64,000 nt of DNA from Nocardiopsis alba DSM 43377 (lineage in GTDB: Bacteria > Actinomycetota > Actinomycetes > Streptosporangiales > Streptosporangiaceae). Every line of letters starts with the position of its first letter. Within the stretch, counting starts at the first letter, position 1. The notes beneath the pieces were generated by a model, which was not told where the DNA came from, did no database searches, and was given only the letters and a program-made list of their open reading frames with translations. The stretch is from assembly GCF_000341225.1 (NCBI RefSeq), contig NZ_ANAC01000012.1, forward strand, positions 124,001 through 188,000, in the 5' to 3' direction. Below are positions 40,303 through 49,848 of the stretch, one piece after another. Made by a program: the position numbers and the translations under genes.

Positions 40303-42570
40303 TCAGAAGAACTGCCAGGGCCCCTTGGGCGGGCGCTGTCCGACACCCGGCTCCGACCAGTCGCACACCCCTTCGGAGAAGATCTCCCGAGCACGCTCGG
40401 TCTGCCCCTCGTCGAACTCCACGGGCTGTTCCGCCTCGTCGAACGGGGTCAGCCGGCACTTGAGCACGTCCGAGGCGAGCGGACCGCCCGCCGCGGTCCT
40501 CGGCGAACCGTACACGGGGAAGGCGTCCGCGCAGCGGTCGCCCTCGCCCGGCCCGGCCGTCGTCTGTGGGGCGACCACGCGTTCCCCTTCGATCCAGCAC
40601 GCGTCGGTGAGCCAGTCCGGCCGGGTCCGTTCCAGGTGTTCGATCGGCTCGCCGCCGGGGCGGGCGCGGGAGCTCTGCGCGGCGGCGGTCACCCAGGCGT
40701 CCAGCTCGGTCAGGGCCCGTCCGGCCACCGGCTGGTCGGCCCCGAACACGCCGGGGCGGTGGCGTTCCACCAGCATCACCTGGTTGGCGTCGGTGCCGTT
40801 GGCCGCCCGCAGCCGTTCCCGTGTGGAGAAGGAGTGGTAGCGCATGTGGATGTCCCCGCCGGAGGCGTCGTTCTGGTAGGGGCGGTGGTCCACGATCGGG
40901 ATGTCGGCCAGCCCGCCGCCCCCGTGCAGCAGGCGACCGCTGTCGTAGGCGGCCTCGACGGCCTCCACGTCGCCCTCGGTACGTTCGGCCACGATCCGAC
41001 CGTCCGTGTCGAAACCGCCGATGTGCTCGTTCAGGTCCAGGAACTCGTCCACGTCGATGACACCCTCGGCCAAGGCGGACAGCCCGTAGCGGACCCCCAC
41101 GTTGTCCAACGGACGGCGGGGGAGACCGGTGTCGGGGTCGACCCCGTAGACGTTGACGGTGTGCGAGTACAGATCGCAGCGGGCCCCGTCCGGACGATCC
41201 CGCGGATGGTAGCGCTCCGATTCGGGCAGCGCGTCCGGACACACCCCGCGAGGGTCGATCCGGGCGGCGGCGTCGGCCATCGCGCCGATCCCCTCCCAGT
41301 GGCCGAACCCGGAGACGGCGCGCTGCTGTTCACGGGTGAGCGCGTCGGGACGGGCCTCGGAGTAGGCGCGCAGGAGGGCCGCGTCGGTCGCGGCGGGCAC
41401 GGTCGCCGACGCCACGTCCGGATAGCTCTGCGAGACGACGATCCCGTCCAACAGCCCCGGCTGGTTGTCGGTGATCTGGTGGGCCTGATAGGCCCCGCCG
41501 GAGTGCCCCCAGCCCAGGGTGTGGTCCGGAACCCCCAGGGTGAGCGAGAACCTTTCCTTGACGGCGTTCGCGGTCTCGGCGGCGAGCAGGTCGTTGCAGT
41601 TGTTGCCGAACACGTTGAGCGAGGCCGACGCGACCGCGTATCCCCGGGAGAGCATGCCGTGGTCCACCACCCCGGCCGTCCGGTCGCCCTGGACGTACCA
41701 GCCACCGGGGCAGCCGCCGCCGAACTTGTACACCAGGCGCCGATTCCACCCGTCGGGGGAGGTCCACGGATCGGGTTCGGGCTCACGGGGGTCGTGCAGG
41801 ACGGCCGTCTCGTAGACGGAACGGTTGACCGTGCCGGTCTCCACCCGCACCACGTAGGGGACCCTGGCCCCGGTGGAGGTGGTCGTCTCGGCCACGTCGG
41901 TGGGGATCCGGCCGCCCTGCGGCAGCGGCGCGAAGTCGCCCCCGAGGGTCCGGTACACGTAGCCGACCCGGGTCCGGACCGAACAATCCTCGTCCAGCGG
42001 GGCGCCCAGCCGGCCGCCCCAGGCGAGTTCGAAGTCCTCGGTCCCGCAGACGAAGGGGCTCTGATGCGGTCCGGAGAACACCGGGCCGGTGAGCGGGTGT
42101 CCGGTCACGGTGAGCCGTGCGGGTTCGGGAGGGGCCGCGGGGGTGCGGGCCTCGTCCGGGTTCGCGGAACCGTCGTCCTCGATCGAGGCCACCAGGGTGC
42201 TCCGCCCCTCGGGGACCCCGGTGACCAGGCCCTCCACCACCTGTCCGACGCCGGGGAGATGGACCGGACGCAGCATGTCCGTGACGTCGCGCCCCTCCAC
42301 CTCCAGCCGGATCGCGTCGGGCGGATAGGGGCGTGGCGGCCGCACCCGGACCAGCACGGTGTCGCCCATGACGGTGTCCGGGCGTGAGGAGAGCACGTCG
42401 ATCCTCGGCCGGTCGGGGCGCGTCTCCTCCACCGGAAGCGAGGGCGCGGCGGAGGGGGAGACGCTCCGAGCGGTGGCCCGGTCCGGAAGCGTGCTGCCGG
42501 AGAGGACGAACAGGGTCGAGACGAAGGCCGCCCCCAGGCCGAGGGCCACCCGCCTTCCGGCCGGCCTCAC
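40303..42570 (-). CDS. Secreted DUF6351 family alpha/beta-hydrolase-like protein
   Basis: I recognise the DUF6351 layout in this protein of about 755 residues. The frame is open to 42693, but the GTG at 42570 begins a good signal peptide (RPAGRR, then VALGLGAAFVSTLFVLSG, ATA). Following an N-terminal Ig-like domain, the hydrolase core has GWNRRLVYKFGGGCPGGWYV and a nucleophile elbow GWGHSGGAYQAH. A C-terminal region with Trp- and Cys-containing motifs (DWLTDACWIEG) ends the protein. The substrate is unknown; a secreted esterase or amidase is most likely. The 254 bp upstream hold no gene that I can see. Confidence 0.75.
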   Translation of the reverse strand: MRPAGRRVALGLGAAFVSTLFVLSGSTLPDRATARSVSPSAAPSLPVEETRPDRPRIDVLSSRPDTVMGDTVLVRVRPPRPYPPDAIRLEVEGRDVTDMLRPVHLPGVGQVVEGLVTGVPEGRSTLVASIEDDGSANPDEARTPAAPPEPARLTVTGHPLTGPVFSGPHQSPFVCGTEDFELAWGGRLGAPLDEDCSVRTRVGYVYRTLGGDFAPLPQGGRIPTDVAETTTSTGARVPYVVRVETGTVNRSVYETAVLHDPREPEPDPWTSPDGWNRRLVYKFGGGCPGGWYVQGDRTAGVVDHGMLSRGYAVASASLNVFGNNCNDLLAAETANAVKERFSLTLGVPDHTLGWGHSGGAYQAHQITDNQPGLLDGIVVSQSYPDVASATVPAATDAALLRAYSEARPDALTREQQRAVSGFGHWEGIGAMADAAARIDPRGVCPDALPESERYHPRDRPDGARCDLYSHTVNVYGVDPDTGLPRRPLDNVGVRYGLSALAEGVIDVDEFLDLNEHIGGFDTDGRIVAERTEGDVEAVEAAYDSGRLLHGGGGLADIPIVDHRPYQNDASGGDIHMRYHSFSTRERLRAANGTDANQVMLVERHRPGVFGADQPVAGRALTELDAWVTAAAQSSRARPGGEPIEHLERTRPDWLTDACWIEGERVVAPQTTAGPGEGDRCADAFPVYGSPRTAAGGPLASDVLKCRLTPFDEAEQPVEFDEGQTERAREIFSEGVCDWSEPGVGQRPPKGPWQFF

Positions 42571-42764
42571 CGAGGACGACCAGGGTGGGAGAGCCGTTCC
42601 CGACCGGGGACACGGCGAGGTCGGAGGCCGATCTGACCACGGGCGCACAAGGGGATGATCTCCGCACGGCGGCGCGCGGGGAGGGGAACACACCGGGGCT
42701 GAGACGGGCTTTGCACTCCCATATCGCCACCGATACCCCGAACCGGTGGAGAACGAACGGGGAA

Positions 42765-42794
42765 TCGGTGGCCGGTCCGTTCACCGGCCACCGA
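42765..42794 (-). terminator. Terminator after the flavoprotein gene
   Basis: Perfect 12-bp arms TCGGTGGCCGGT and ACCGGCCACCGA with a 6-nt loop, 31 bp after the stop codon of the minus-strand gene at 42825. Confidence 0.6.
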
Positions 42795-42824
42795 CGGTCG
42801 CATCGTCCCGCGGAGAGGCCCCGC

Positions 42825-43394
42825 TCAGGAGCGGTGGATCTCCCTGCCGCTCACCCTTCCGGGGACGATCTTCAGGATCTGATCGCGCGGCCCCTTCGCC
42901 CAGGGGAGGGACAGCCGATTCATCGGGATCCGATCCAGTTCGCCGCTGTCCCGGATCCATCGGCAACGTCCGGAGCACAGCACACTCCAGCCCTCACGGC
43001 GCTCCTCGTCGAGATGGTCGACCTGGAAGGCCGCGTAGCCTCGCGCGTAGCGCATGATGGTCCCGGCCAACGTGGAACGGAAGACGATGGTGTCGTCGAT
43101 CAGCGCGTAGTTGACGGGCAACACGGTCGGAGCCGCGTCACCCTCGATGGTGAAGGCGACACGCCCGATACTGCGTTTGCCCAGCAGGTTGAAACAGGTC
43201 TGTCGAGCCAGAACGGTGAAACCGGACTGTTCCTCATCGACGAGATCGGCACCGAGCAGGAGTTGTTCGCTCTCCTTGAGTCGTTCGGTGCCGGAGAATC
43301 CCTCGACAGCCTCTCGTTGCTCCGGAGGAGAGGTGGCCTCCGTGGCCACGTCCCGCTCTCCGGTGGACGCGTCGGCGCCGCTCGTTCCAGACAT
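42825..43394 (-). CDS. Pyridoxamine 5'-phosphate oxidase-fold flavoprotein
   Basis: The 189-residue product has an acidic N-terminal stretch, then a split-barrel FMN/F420-binding domain: TCFNLLGKRSIGRVAFTIEG, VLPVNYALIDDTIVFRSTLAGTI, and AAFQVDHLDEERREGWSVLCSGR. This resembles the PPOX group often found in DevR/DosR regulons. A start 15 codons upstream (43439) is in frame. It is divergent from the response regulator and has a candidate DevR-like palindrome in the shared upstream region. Likely role: redox balance under hypoxia or nitrosative stress, by analogy only. Confidence 0.85.
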   Translation of the reverse strand: MSGTSGADASTGERDVATEATSPPEQREAVEGFSGTERLKESEQLLLGADLVDEEQSGFTVLARQTCFNLLGKRSIGRVAFTIEGDAAPTVLPVNYALIDDTIVFRSTLAGTIMRYARGYAAFQVDHLDEERREGWSVLCSGRCRWIRDSGELDRIPMNRLSLPWAKGPRDQILKIVPGRVSGREIHRS

Positions 43395-43723
43395 CACAGG
43401 CCCCCCGAATCCGGTGCCCTCTTCTTCTCGTACCGCCATGATCGTCGGACACGGCCTCGTGAACGTGGGGCCGCGAGTCCCCGATCCACGGCAAAGGTCC
43501 TCTCTTGTGCGCACTACCCGGAGGGACGCATGCCTCAAACAAAAAGGGACGTTCGCCCCCTCCTGGAGGCACCCGCTCTGACTAGGGTGGATATGCCCGA
43601 TCCGAGCCCGGGTGCGAAGGCGAACGCACGCTCCCTCCCGGCCGGCACACCAGCATGGGTCCCGGACCCGTACGCCGGGGCGGCACCGCCCCAGGCCCCC
43701 AGTACCGAGGAGGTGCGCGCCCG
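43395..43723. other. 329-bp divergent intergenic region of the DevRS-like locus
   Basis: It holds the candidate operator at 43546-43559, an Arg-rich frame without support as a gene, and the response-regulator Shine-Dalgarno sequence GAGGAGG. Low AT content makes promoters hard to read. A second half-site-like GGTCC lies near 43496. Confidence 0.35.
43546..43559. promoter_or_regulatory. Candidate DevR/OsdR-type palindrome
   Basis: GGGACGTTCGCCCC is palindromic with 5 of 6 arm positions matched (GGGACG / CGCCCC). It resembles the GGGAC...GTCCC motif of DosR. It lies in the shared upstream region of the flavoprotein and response-regulator genes. Confidence 0.4.
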
Positions 43724-44380
43724 ATGAGCGGCGACACGACGATCCGGGTGTTCCTGGTGGACGATCACGAGATCGTTCGACGGGGAGTGGGATCGCTCCT
43801 GGACGACGAGGAGGGCATCGAGGTGGTCGGCGAGGCCGGTACCGCGGCCCAGGCCCTGGCCCGAGTGCCCGCGCTCGAACCCGACGTCGTCGTCCTCGAC
43901 GTACGGCTCCCCGACGGCGACGGGGTCACCGTCTGCCGGGACATCCGTTCGATGCTCCCCGAGACCCGCATGCTCATGCTCACCTCCTACTCCGACGACG
44001 AGGCCCTCTACGGGGCGGTCATGGCCGGGGCCTCCGGCTACATCCTCAAGCAGATCCACGGCACCGACCTGGTGGGCGCCGTCCGGACCGTCGCCGAGGG
44101 GCGCTCCCTGCTCGACCCCGAGTCCACCACCCGTATGCTCCAACGCCTGCGCGAGGAGGCCGGACGCAAGGACCCGCTGGGGGAGCTCACCGACCAGGAA
44201 CGCCGCGTTCTGGAGCTCATCGGAGAAGGGCTCACCAACCGGGAGATCGGTGCCAGGATGTACCTGGCGGAGAAGACCGTGAAGAACTATGTGTCCCGGG
44301 TCCTGGCCAAGCTCGGCATGGCCCGGCGTACCCAGGCCGCCGCCTACGCGGTACGCCTGTCCATGGACCCGACCGCCTGA
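43724..44380 (+). CDS. NarL/DevR-type response regulator
   Basis: The 218-residue product has a receiver domain with acidic pocket LVDDHE, the phosphorylation site Asp59 in VVVLDVRLPDG, Ser/Thr in LTSYSD and Lys in YILKQIHG. A C-terminal LuxR-type helix-turn-helix follows (LTDQERRVLELIGEGLTNREIG ... EKTVKNYVSRVLAKLGM). The spacing and the TVKNYVSRVL segment fit DevR/DosR and OsdR. I chose ATG 43724 because GAGGAGG precedes it; the frame is open further upstream. The kinase gene lies downstream on the opposite strand. Confidence 0.92.
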   Translation: MSGDTTIRVFLVDDHEIVRRGVGSLLDDEEGIEVVGEAGTAAQALARVPALEPDVVVLDVRLPDGDGVTVCRDIRSMLPETRMLMLTSYSDDEALYGAVMAGASGYILKQIHGTDLVGAVRTVAEGRSLLDPESTTRMLQRLREEAGRKDPLGELTDQERRVLELIGEGLTNREIGARMYLAEKTVKNYVSRVLAKLGMARRTQAAAYAVRLSMDPTA

Positions 44381-44392
44381 CCCCGGGGAACG

Positions 44393-44431
44393 AGGGGCCT
44401 GCACGCGCCGACGGGCGCGGGCCGGCCCCTT
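44393..44431. terminator. Compound hairpin between convergent regulator and kinase genes
   Basis: Outer arms AGGGGCC/GGCCCCT and an inner stem CGCGCC/GGCGCG lie just after the regulator stop codon, with TTCTC following. Confidence 0.5.
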
Positions 44432-44441
44432 CTCACGTCCC

Positions 44442-46202
44442 CTACCCCTCCTCGAAGCGCGCGGGCGCGGTCCACTCCACCACCGTGCCCTCGCCGGGAC
44501 CGGAGACCACGCTCATCGACCCTCCCAGCTCCTCGGCCCGCGAGGCGAGGTTGTTCAACCCGCTGCGGGAGACGCCCTCGGGGACACCGCGACCGTCGTC
44601 GGTCACCCGGAGCGTGACCTCGTCGTCGGCCACGGACAGCTCCACGTCCACCGAACCGGCCCCCGCGTGGCGGGCCACGTTGGACAGGGCCTCGCGCAGT
44701 ACCGCCACCAGATGTCCGCCCACCCGCTCGTCGACCGCGTTGTCGACCGGCCCCTGGGTGAGCAGCCGGGGCGCGAACCCCAGGGTCTCCGAAGCGGCGT
44801 TGACCAGCTCCAACACCTGGGAACGCAGCCACGAGGAACCGTGCTCGGCCGGGCTCTGGAGGGCGAAGATCGTGGACCGGATCTGTCGGATGGTGTCGTC
44901 CAGGTCGTCCACCGCGTTCCGGACCCGCTCGGCGGAGGTCCCGTCGTCGATCCGGCGCACCGTCCCCATCAGGGTGATGGCGGTGGCGTACAGCCGCTGG
45001 ATGACCGTGTCGTGCAGGTCCCGGGCGATCCGATCCCGGTCCTCCAGCACGCTCAACCGTTCCGAGTCCAGCCGCGCCTCGGCCAACTCCAGGGCGACCG
45101 CCGCCTGGTCCGCGAACGAGGACAGCATGTTCGGCCAGCCGTTCTGGAACTCCTCGGCCCCCTGGAAACGGGCGAGGACGAGCACGCCCCGGGCGCCGTC
45201 GGGAGGCCCGAAGGGCAGGATCAGCACCGGGCCCACCCCCATCCGGGTCAGGAAGTCGACCCCCTCGTACCCGCCGGAGGACACGTCCGTCCGCAGCGGC
45301 CCCCCGGGCAGATAGGCCCGCCCCAGCAGGGTCTCGGGGGCCCGGGACAGCGTGACCCCACGGGTCTCGGCGGTGAGGGGCCCGCAACGCTCGGCGGGGC
45401 CGTCCCAGACCCGGACGGTGAGGGTCTCCGGCTCCTCCCCGGGCATGGCGATCACCGCGACGTCGGCCTGCGCCATCACCCGGGCCCGCCGGGCCACCAG
45501 CCGCAGGACCTCCTCGGGCGCGGCACCGGACAGCAGACGCGTCGTGATCTCTCCCGAGGCGTCCAGCCAGGTCTCCCTGCTCTGCGTCTGGGCGAACAGC
45601 TGGGCGTTCTCGATCGCGGTGCCCGCCGCCGTGGCCAGGGCGCGCAGGAGCAGCTCGTCGTCGCCGGTGAACTCGGCGCCGTCGATCTTGTCGGTCATGT
45701 ACAGGTTGCCGAACACCTGGTCGCGGATGCGGATGGGCACCCCGAGGAAGGTGTGCATCGGCGGATGCCCCTGCGGGAAGCCTCGCGACTCGGGATGGTC
45801 GCGCACGTCCCTCAACCGCAGGGGCTCGGGCCGCTTGATGAGCAGACCGAGGACGCCCTCGCCCTTGGGCCAGTGCTCGATCCGGGCGATCTCCTCCGGC
45901 TCCAGTCCCACCGGGATGAACCGGCTCATCTCGCCGTCGGGCCCGATCACCCCGAGCGCCCCGTAGCGCGCGTTGACCAGACGGGTGGCGGTCTCGGTGA
46001 TCCGCAGCAGGAGCGGTTCCAGCTCCAGGCCCTCGCCGATCGAGACGACCGCCTCCAACAGGGTGCGGATGCGCTCCTGGGTCTGGGAGATCTCGCTCAT
46101 CCGGGAGCGGACCTCGTCGAGCAGATCGTCCAGGCGCACCTGGGGCAGCGACATACGGTCGGGTCCACGCCGGTCGTCGTGGCCACCGTCTGTCTCGCGC
46201 AT
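44442..46202 (-). CDS. DevS/DosT-like two-GAF histidine kinase
   Basis: This 586-residue sensor kinase has two GAF domains (about residues 40-190 and 210-370) and a HisKA_3/HATPase kinase module. GAF-A contains GHPPMHTFLGVPIRIRDQVF with His about 146, at the place of the haem-ligand His149 of Mycobacterium DosS. The phospho-acceptor His about 397 is in RDLHDTVIQRLYA; the ATP-binding NVARHAGA and DDGRGVPEG follow. There are no membrane helices. The start ATG 46202 has AGGAGAG upstream. It should sense O2, NO or CO and phosphorylate the adjacent response regulator. Confidence 0.9.
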   Translation of the reverse strand: MRETDGGHDDRRGPDRMSLPQVRLDDLLDEVRSRMSEISQTQERIRTLLEAVVSIGEGLELEPLLLRITETATRLVNARYGALGVIGPDGEMSRFIPVGLEPEEIARIEHWPKGEGVLGLLIKRPEPLRLRDVRDHPESRGFPQGHPPMHTFLGVPIRIRDQVFGNLYMTDKIDGAEFTGDDELLLRALATAAGTAIENAQLFAQTQSRETWLDASGEITTRLLSGAAPEEVLRLVARRARVMAQADVAVIAMPGEEPETLTVRVWDGPAERCGPLTAETRGVTLSRAPETLLGRAYLPGGPLRTDVSSGGYEGVDFLTRMGVGPVLILPFGPPDGARGVLVLARFQGAEEFQNGWPNMLSSFADQAAVALELAEARLDSERLSVLEDRDRIARDLHDTVIQRLYATAITLMGTVRRIDDGTSAERVRNAVDDLDDTIRQIRSTIFALQSPAEHGSSWLRSQVLELVNAASETLGFAPRLLTQGPVDNAVDERVGGHLVAVLREALSNVARHAGAGSVDVELSVADDEVTLRVTDDGRGVPEGVSRSGLNNLASRAEELGGSMSVVSGPGEGTVVEWTAPARFEEG

Positions 46203-46351
46203 GGGGGACTCTCTCCTGCTGTCGTCCAAGGATCCGGGAATGAGTCTATGACCGGTTCCTCCCGCTTCGACGCCGACTCGGCTCTGACCGTGAGTCCCGG
46301 ATCACCCCGTCCGACCAGGCCCTTTCCCGAGCTGCCGCGCAGTGGGAGGCA

Positions 46352-46366
46352 AGGGACCAAGGCCCT
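46352..46366. promoter_or_regulatory. Candidate DevR-type palindrome upstream of the kinase gene
   Basis: AGGGACCAAGGCCCT is an interrupted palindrome of the GGGACC...GGCCCT type, about 150 bp before the kinase start. Same kind of motif as at 43546, so autoregulation is possible. Confidence 0.35.
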
Positions 46367-46402
46367 CCGGAAAGAGGCCCTTCGCCCTCGAGGGCTCACC
46401 GG

Positions 46403-49400
46403 TCAGTAGGACCACTTCCATTTCCATCTGTCCTGTGGTCCCTTCTTGACCAGGAGGGGTAGACGTTCGTGCACCACGCGGGAGGTCGCCCCGACCCCTT
46501 CGGCGCCGATGACCGTGCGGCGTTCGGACTTGGCGATCTCGATGGTGAGACCTTCGACCCCGGCCAGTTCGGTCAGATCCACGGGTCCTTCGCCGTGCAC
46601 ACGTATGATCTCCAAGTTCGGCATATCACGCAGCCACACGGGAAGACGCGCGGTCTCTCTGTAATGAGTCACCTCCAAGCGGCGTACCGAGGGCAGGGAG
46701 AGCAGGGTCTTTATGGTCCGTTCGGTACCGAGGTGTTTCCGACTCAACTGAAGGTTCTCCAGGAGAGGAAGCTCCTTCAGCGGTGTCAGGTCGAGAGTGT
46801 GATCGACACTTCCGTAACAGGAGAAATGAGTGAGTGAGGCCTCCTGAGAGGTCAGGCCCTCGATGCTCCGCAGAGAGGGGCAGTGAACGAGCATCAACCT
46901 GCCGACTCCGCCGGGGATCGAGGTCAGGCGGCTCAGATCGTCGAGCCGTTCGTGATATCGAAAACGGAGCTCCGTCAACCGGTGAGAGGGCAGGACATGG
47001 CCCAACGGTGCCCGGGGCAGCCGTTCGTCGAACACCACTGTTTCAAGGGACGTGAGGTCACCGAGGAGTTCGATGTCCTCGATGAGGTCCGGGCGGTTGA
47101 GCGAGAGATCGGTCAGTGGGCTGTCCTTCAGGGCGGTGAGACTCGACGTGGTAGCGAACAGTGAGAGGGAGAAGCTGTAGAGCGAGTCCATACCGCGCAG
47201 AGGGGCGAGGTCGATACCGGTCCAGTGCTCCCCCGGGGCGGCCTGAAGAACGAGGGAGGACAGCTTCGGTGCGCGCGCGAGTGCCTTGATCGTGTCGTCG
47301 CCACGCCCCCGGATGAAGTGACGACGGATCCCAGGGGCGCGGTCGATCGCGAGGTCGAGGTGTTCGACCTGGATCGGGAAGGCGTACAGGTACGTCTCGA
47401 TGGTGTCTTCCAGAAGTACCTCGGCCAGCTCCGGTATGGGGTTGTGCTCCCAGGCGTTCTGCGCGGCGAGGAAGACCCCATGACTACGGAACGGCAGTGC
47501 CCGTTCGATGATGGGGATCGAGTCCGGGCCGCCGATGAGCGAGGCGGTATCGATCACCTTGGCGGCCTGTCTGGCGTTCTTCGGCGGCGCCTCGGCCAGG
47601 AGCGGAAGTACCGATTCGCCCACCAGGGTCAGCGCGTGGACGTGTTCCTTCGTCCTCGGCGGCAGGATGCTCCGGACCTTCTCCTCGACCTCCTCCCGGA
47701 GCCGCCGCGCCAGTTGAGGCGAGGTCTCCAGGCAGGCGAAGGCCGCCAACAGCATCCGGTCGCGGTGGCTCTTGACCCGGTCGGCCCGCTCCAGCAGCCC
47801 GGCCACCAGCTCCTCGCGCTGGGCGGGCGAGGCGTGGCCCGCGGCCATGACCAGCACCTCGTGCCACTGGTCGTCGTGTGCGTGCCGGACCAGCAGCGGC
47901 AGGCTGTCCTCCTCCACGAAGGCCTTGGCGGCCAGATACTCCTCGAAGGTGCGGTGCAGGAAGCTCACCCGATCGACCGCGGGGCTCTGCAACAGGCCGC
48001 TGCGGACGAGGAGATGGCCGAAGACCTCCTCGGGTTCCTCGGCGATGTGGTGCATGCTCGCCAGGGCACGGGCGATCTGTCTGTGCGCCGTGGCGATCGG
48101 GGCGTCCGAGCTGCCGTTGACGATCAGCCACCGGGCCAGCTCCTGCAACAGCAGCACCAGTTCCCGCCGGGACAGGTCCACCCCGGGCACGCCCCGCTGG
48201 TGGTCGCGCTCCTTGAGCAGCATCGTCAGCGCCGCCTCGTACACCTCCATCCGGTCCCGGGGCAGCGAGGTGTGCCGGTCGCGGTGGAGCGCGCACAACA
48301 GGGCGCACAGCAGCGGGGTCGAGGCGATGGATCTCAGGTGGCCGCGTCCCAGTACCTTGCGGGTCAGCTCGGTCTCGTACCGGGCGAGCAGCGCGCGTTC
48401 GGCCTCCTCGGCGACCTCGCCGCGCACCGCCTCGTGCCAGTGGTGGACGAAGGACCGTACGTCCTCGTCGGTGAGCGGCTGGAGTTCGGCGTTCACGAAC
48501 CCGTCCGTCTCCAACCAGGTCTCCGAGGCCGCCCCGGGACGGGTGGTGACCACGTAGCGGCAGTCGGGGAAGTCGGCGATCAGCCCCTGGAGCCACCGGC
48601 GGGCCGCCTCGCGTTCGCCTCCGGGGAGCTCGTCCACCCCGTCCACCAGGACGACCCCGAGTCCCCGGGACAGGACCTCGGTGGCCCACCCCTCGGGCGC
48701 CTGGTCGGCCAGGTGGCGGCCGGTGTGCCGGACCAGATCGGCGGGTTCGGGCAGAGGCGCGCCCACGTACTCTCGCAGCGGCACGAGGAAGGGCACGAGC
48801 CCGTTCCAGGAGGACAGCGGGTCGGGGAAGTCGCCCTGGCCGGCCCGTACCCCCACCCAGCGCAGGAGCGTGGTCTTACCGGAGCCGGCCGGGCCGCGCA
48901 GGAAGGTCCGTCGGTGCCGGGCCAGGACCTGTTCCACCCGCAGGTCGCCGGTGGGGAAGAGGGGCTCGCGGTCGAAGAGGCCCTCGAGGTCCCCCTCCCG
49001 CCACTCCCCGGCGACCCTGAGGCTCAGGTAGGCGGTGCTCAGCGGATAACGACGGGTCCCCGCCTCGGTGCCGAACAGCTCCAGCACGTCCCAGCGTTCG
49101 GCGGCCTTGCGCCGGTAGGCGGTCAGGAAGGCCGCCTCGGCGTCCCGCTCCCGGCCGGCGCGCACCTCCTCACGGGGGATCCGGTCCAGCAGCTCCTCCA
49201 GATGGTCAAGGACGAGCCTCTCCCGCCGGAGCAGCTCGGTGAAGGCGCCGGCCTGGAAACGGGGCAGCGTCGTCAGGGTGGCCATCACGTAGGCGCAGGA
49301 CTCCGGCAGTACCCGGTCGTACAGGGCCACCGCGACCGCGCTCAGGTCACGGGTGGCGCGGGGGACCTTCGCGCGCAGGTAGCGCTCCAGGTACAGCGGG

Positions 49401-49723
49401 TCCAGGTCCTGTTCGAAGAGGGTGCGGTCGGTCAGCCCGGCCCGCTCGAAGGTGTCGGCGACGGCCAGGACGGCGGCCTCGCGTTCGTTCTCGGCCAGCC
49501 CGCGGAACTCGTGGTCGAGGTAGCCGAGCATCCGCTCGGCGATGCTCTCCTCGATCTCGGCGAATCTGCGCTCCAGTCGGCGCTGTTCCCGTGCGCCGGT
49601 GACCTTCTCCCGCACGATGTCGGTGACGGTGGTCGCGGCGCTCTCCGCCAGCGGGTTCCCGATCCAGATTCCGCAGGCGGCCTTGACGACGGCGACACCC
49701 ACCTTGAGGGCGGCTTCGAACAC
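46403..49723 (-). CDS. NACHT-LRR STAND ATPase (bacterial NLR-like protein)
   Basis: The 1106-residue product has a helical N-terminal domain (about residues 1-240) of the kind that precedes NACHT domains in actinobacteria. The NACHT module includes Walker A LRGPAGSGKTTLLRWV (Lys about 283), Walker B VVLVDGVDELPG (about 355-366) and the sensor YVVTTRP. A winged-helix/helical arm with SIASTPLLCALLCAL and FLHRTFEEYLAAKAF follows. Residues about 780-1080 are leucine-rich repeats with irregular units. No obvious nuclease or protease effector is fused. Bacterial NACHT proteins of this layout (bNACHT) act in phage defence. The LRR part is visibly lower in GC. I chose GTG 49723 because a TAGGGT promoter box lies just upstream of it; the frame is open to 49798. 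Confidence 0.88.
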   Translation of the reverse strand: MFEAALKVGVAVVKAACGIWIGNPLAESAATTVTDIVREKVTGAREQRRLERRFAEIEESIAERMLGYLDHEFRGLAENEREAAVLAVADTFERAGLTDRTLFEQDLDPLYLERYLRAKVPRATRDLSAVAVALYDRVLPESCAYVMATLTTLPRFQAGAFTELLRRERLVLDHLEELLDRIPREEVRAGRERDAEAAFLTAYRRKAAERWDVLELFGTEAGTRRYPLSTAYLSLRVAGEWREGDLEGLFDREPLFPTGDLRVEQVLARHRRTFLRGPAGSGKTTLLRWVGVRAGQGDFPDPLSSWNGLVPFLVPLREYVGAPLPEPADLVRHTGRHLADQAPEGWATEVLSRGLGVVLVDGVDELPGGEREAARRWLQGLIADFPDCRYVVTTRPGAASETWLETDGFVNAELQPLTDEDVRSFVHHWHEAVRGEVAEEAERALLARYETELTRKVLGRGHLRSIASTPLLCALLCALHRDRHTSLPRDRMEVYEAALTMLLKERDHQRGVPGVDLSRRELVLLLQELARWLIVNGSSDAPIATAHRQIARALASMHHIAEEPEEVFGHLLVRSGLLQSPAVDRVSFLHRTFEEYLAAKAFVEEDSLPLLVRHAHDDQWHEVLVMAAGHASPAQREELVAGLLERADRVKSHRDRMLLAAFACLETSPQLARRLREEVEEKVRSILPPRTKEHVHALTLVGESVLPLLAEAPPKNARQAAKVIDTASLIGGPDSIPIIERALPFRSHGVFLAAQNAWEHNPIPELAEVLLEDTIETYLYAFPIQVEHLDLAIDRAPGIRRHFIRGRGDDTIKALARAPKLSSLVLQAAPGEHWTGIDLAPLRGMDSLYSFSLSLFATTSSLTALKDSPLTDLSLNRPDLIEDIELLGDLTSLETVVFDERLPRAPLGHVLPSHRLTELRFRYHERLDDLSRLTSIPGGVGRLMLVHCPSLRSIEGLTSQEASLTHFSCYGSVDHTLDLTPLKELPLLENLQLSRKHLGTERTIKTLLSLPSVRRLEVTHYRETARLPVWLRDMPNLEIIRVHGEGPVDLTELAGVEGLTIEIAKSERRTVIGAEGVGATSRVVHERLPLLVKKGPQDRWKWKWSY

Positions 49724-49848
49724 GAGGTCTCTTTCGGGGGGAGACGACAGGGGGTTCCCCACCCTAGAACGCGAGGGGCCGGTCCGGGCGTCGTCCACAG
49801 CCCGGACCGGCCCTTGGCCGAAAACGGCCTCCCGGTCCTCGTCCGCCC

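Noticed and set aside
39313-42387. Plus-strand open frame of 1024 codons
   Set aside because: Antisense to the APH-fold and DUF6351 genes; composition is that of a GC shadow.
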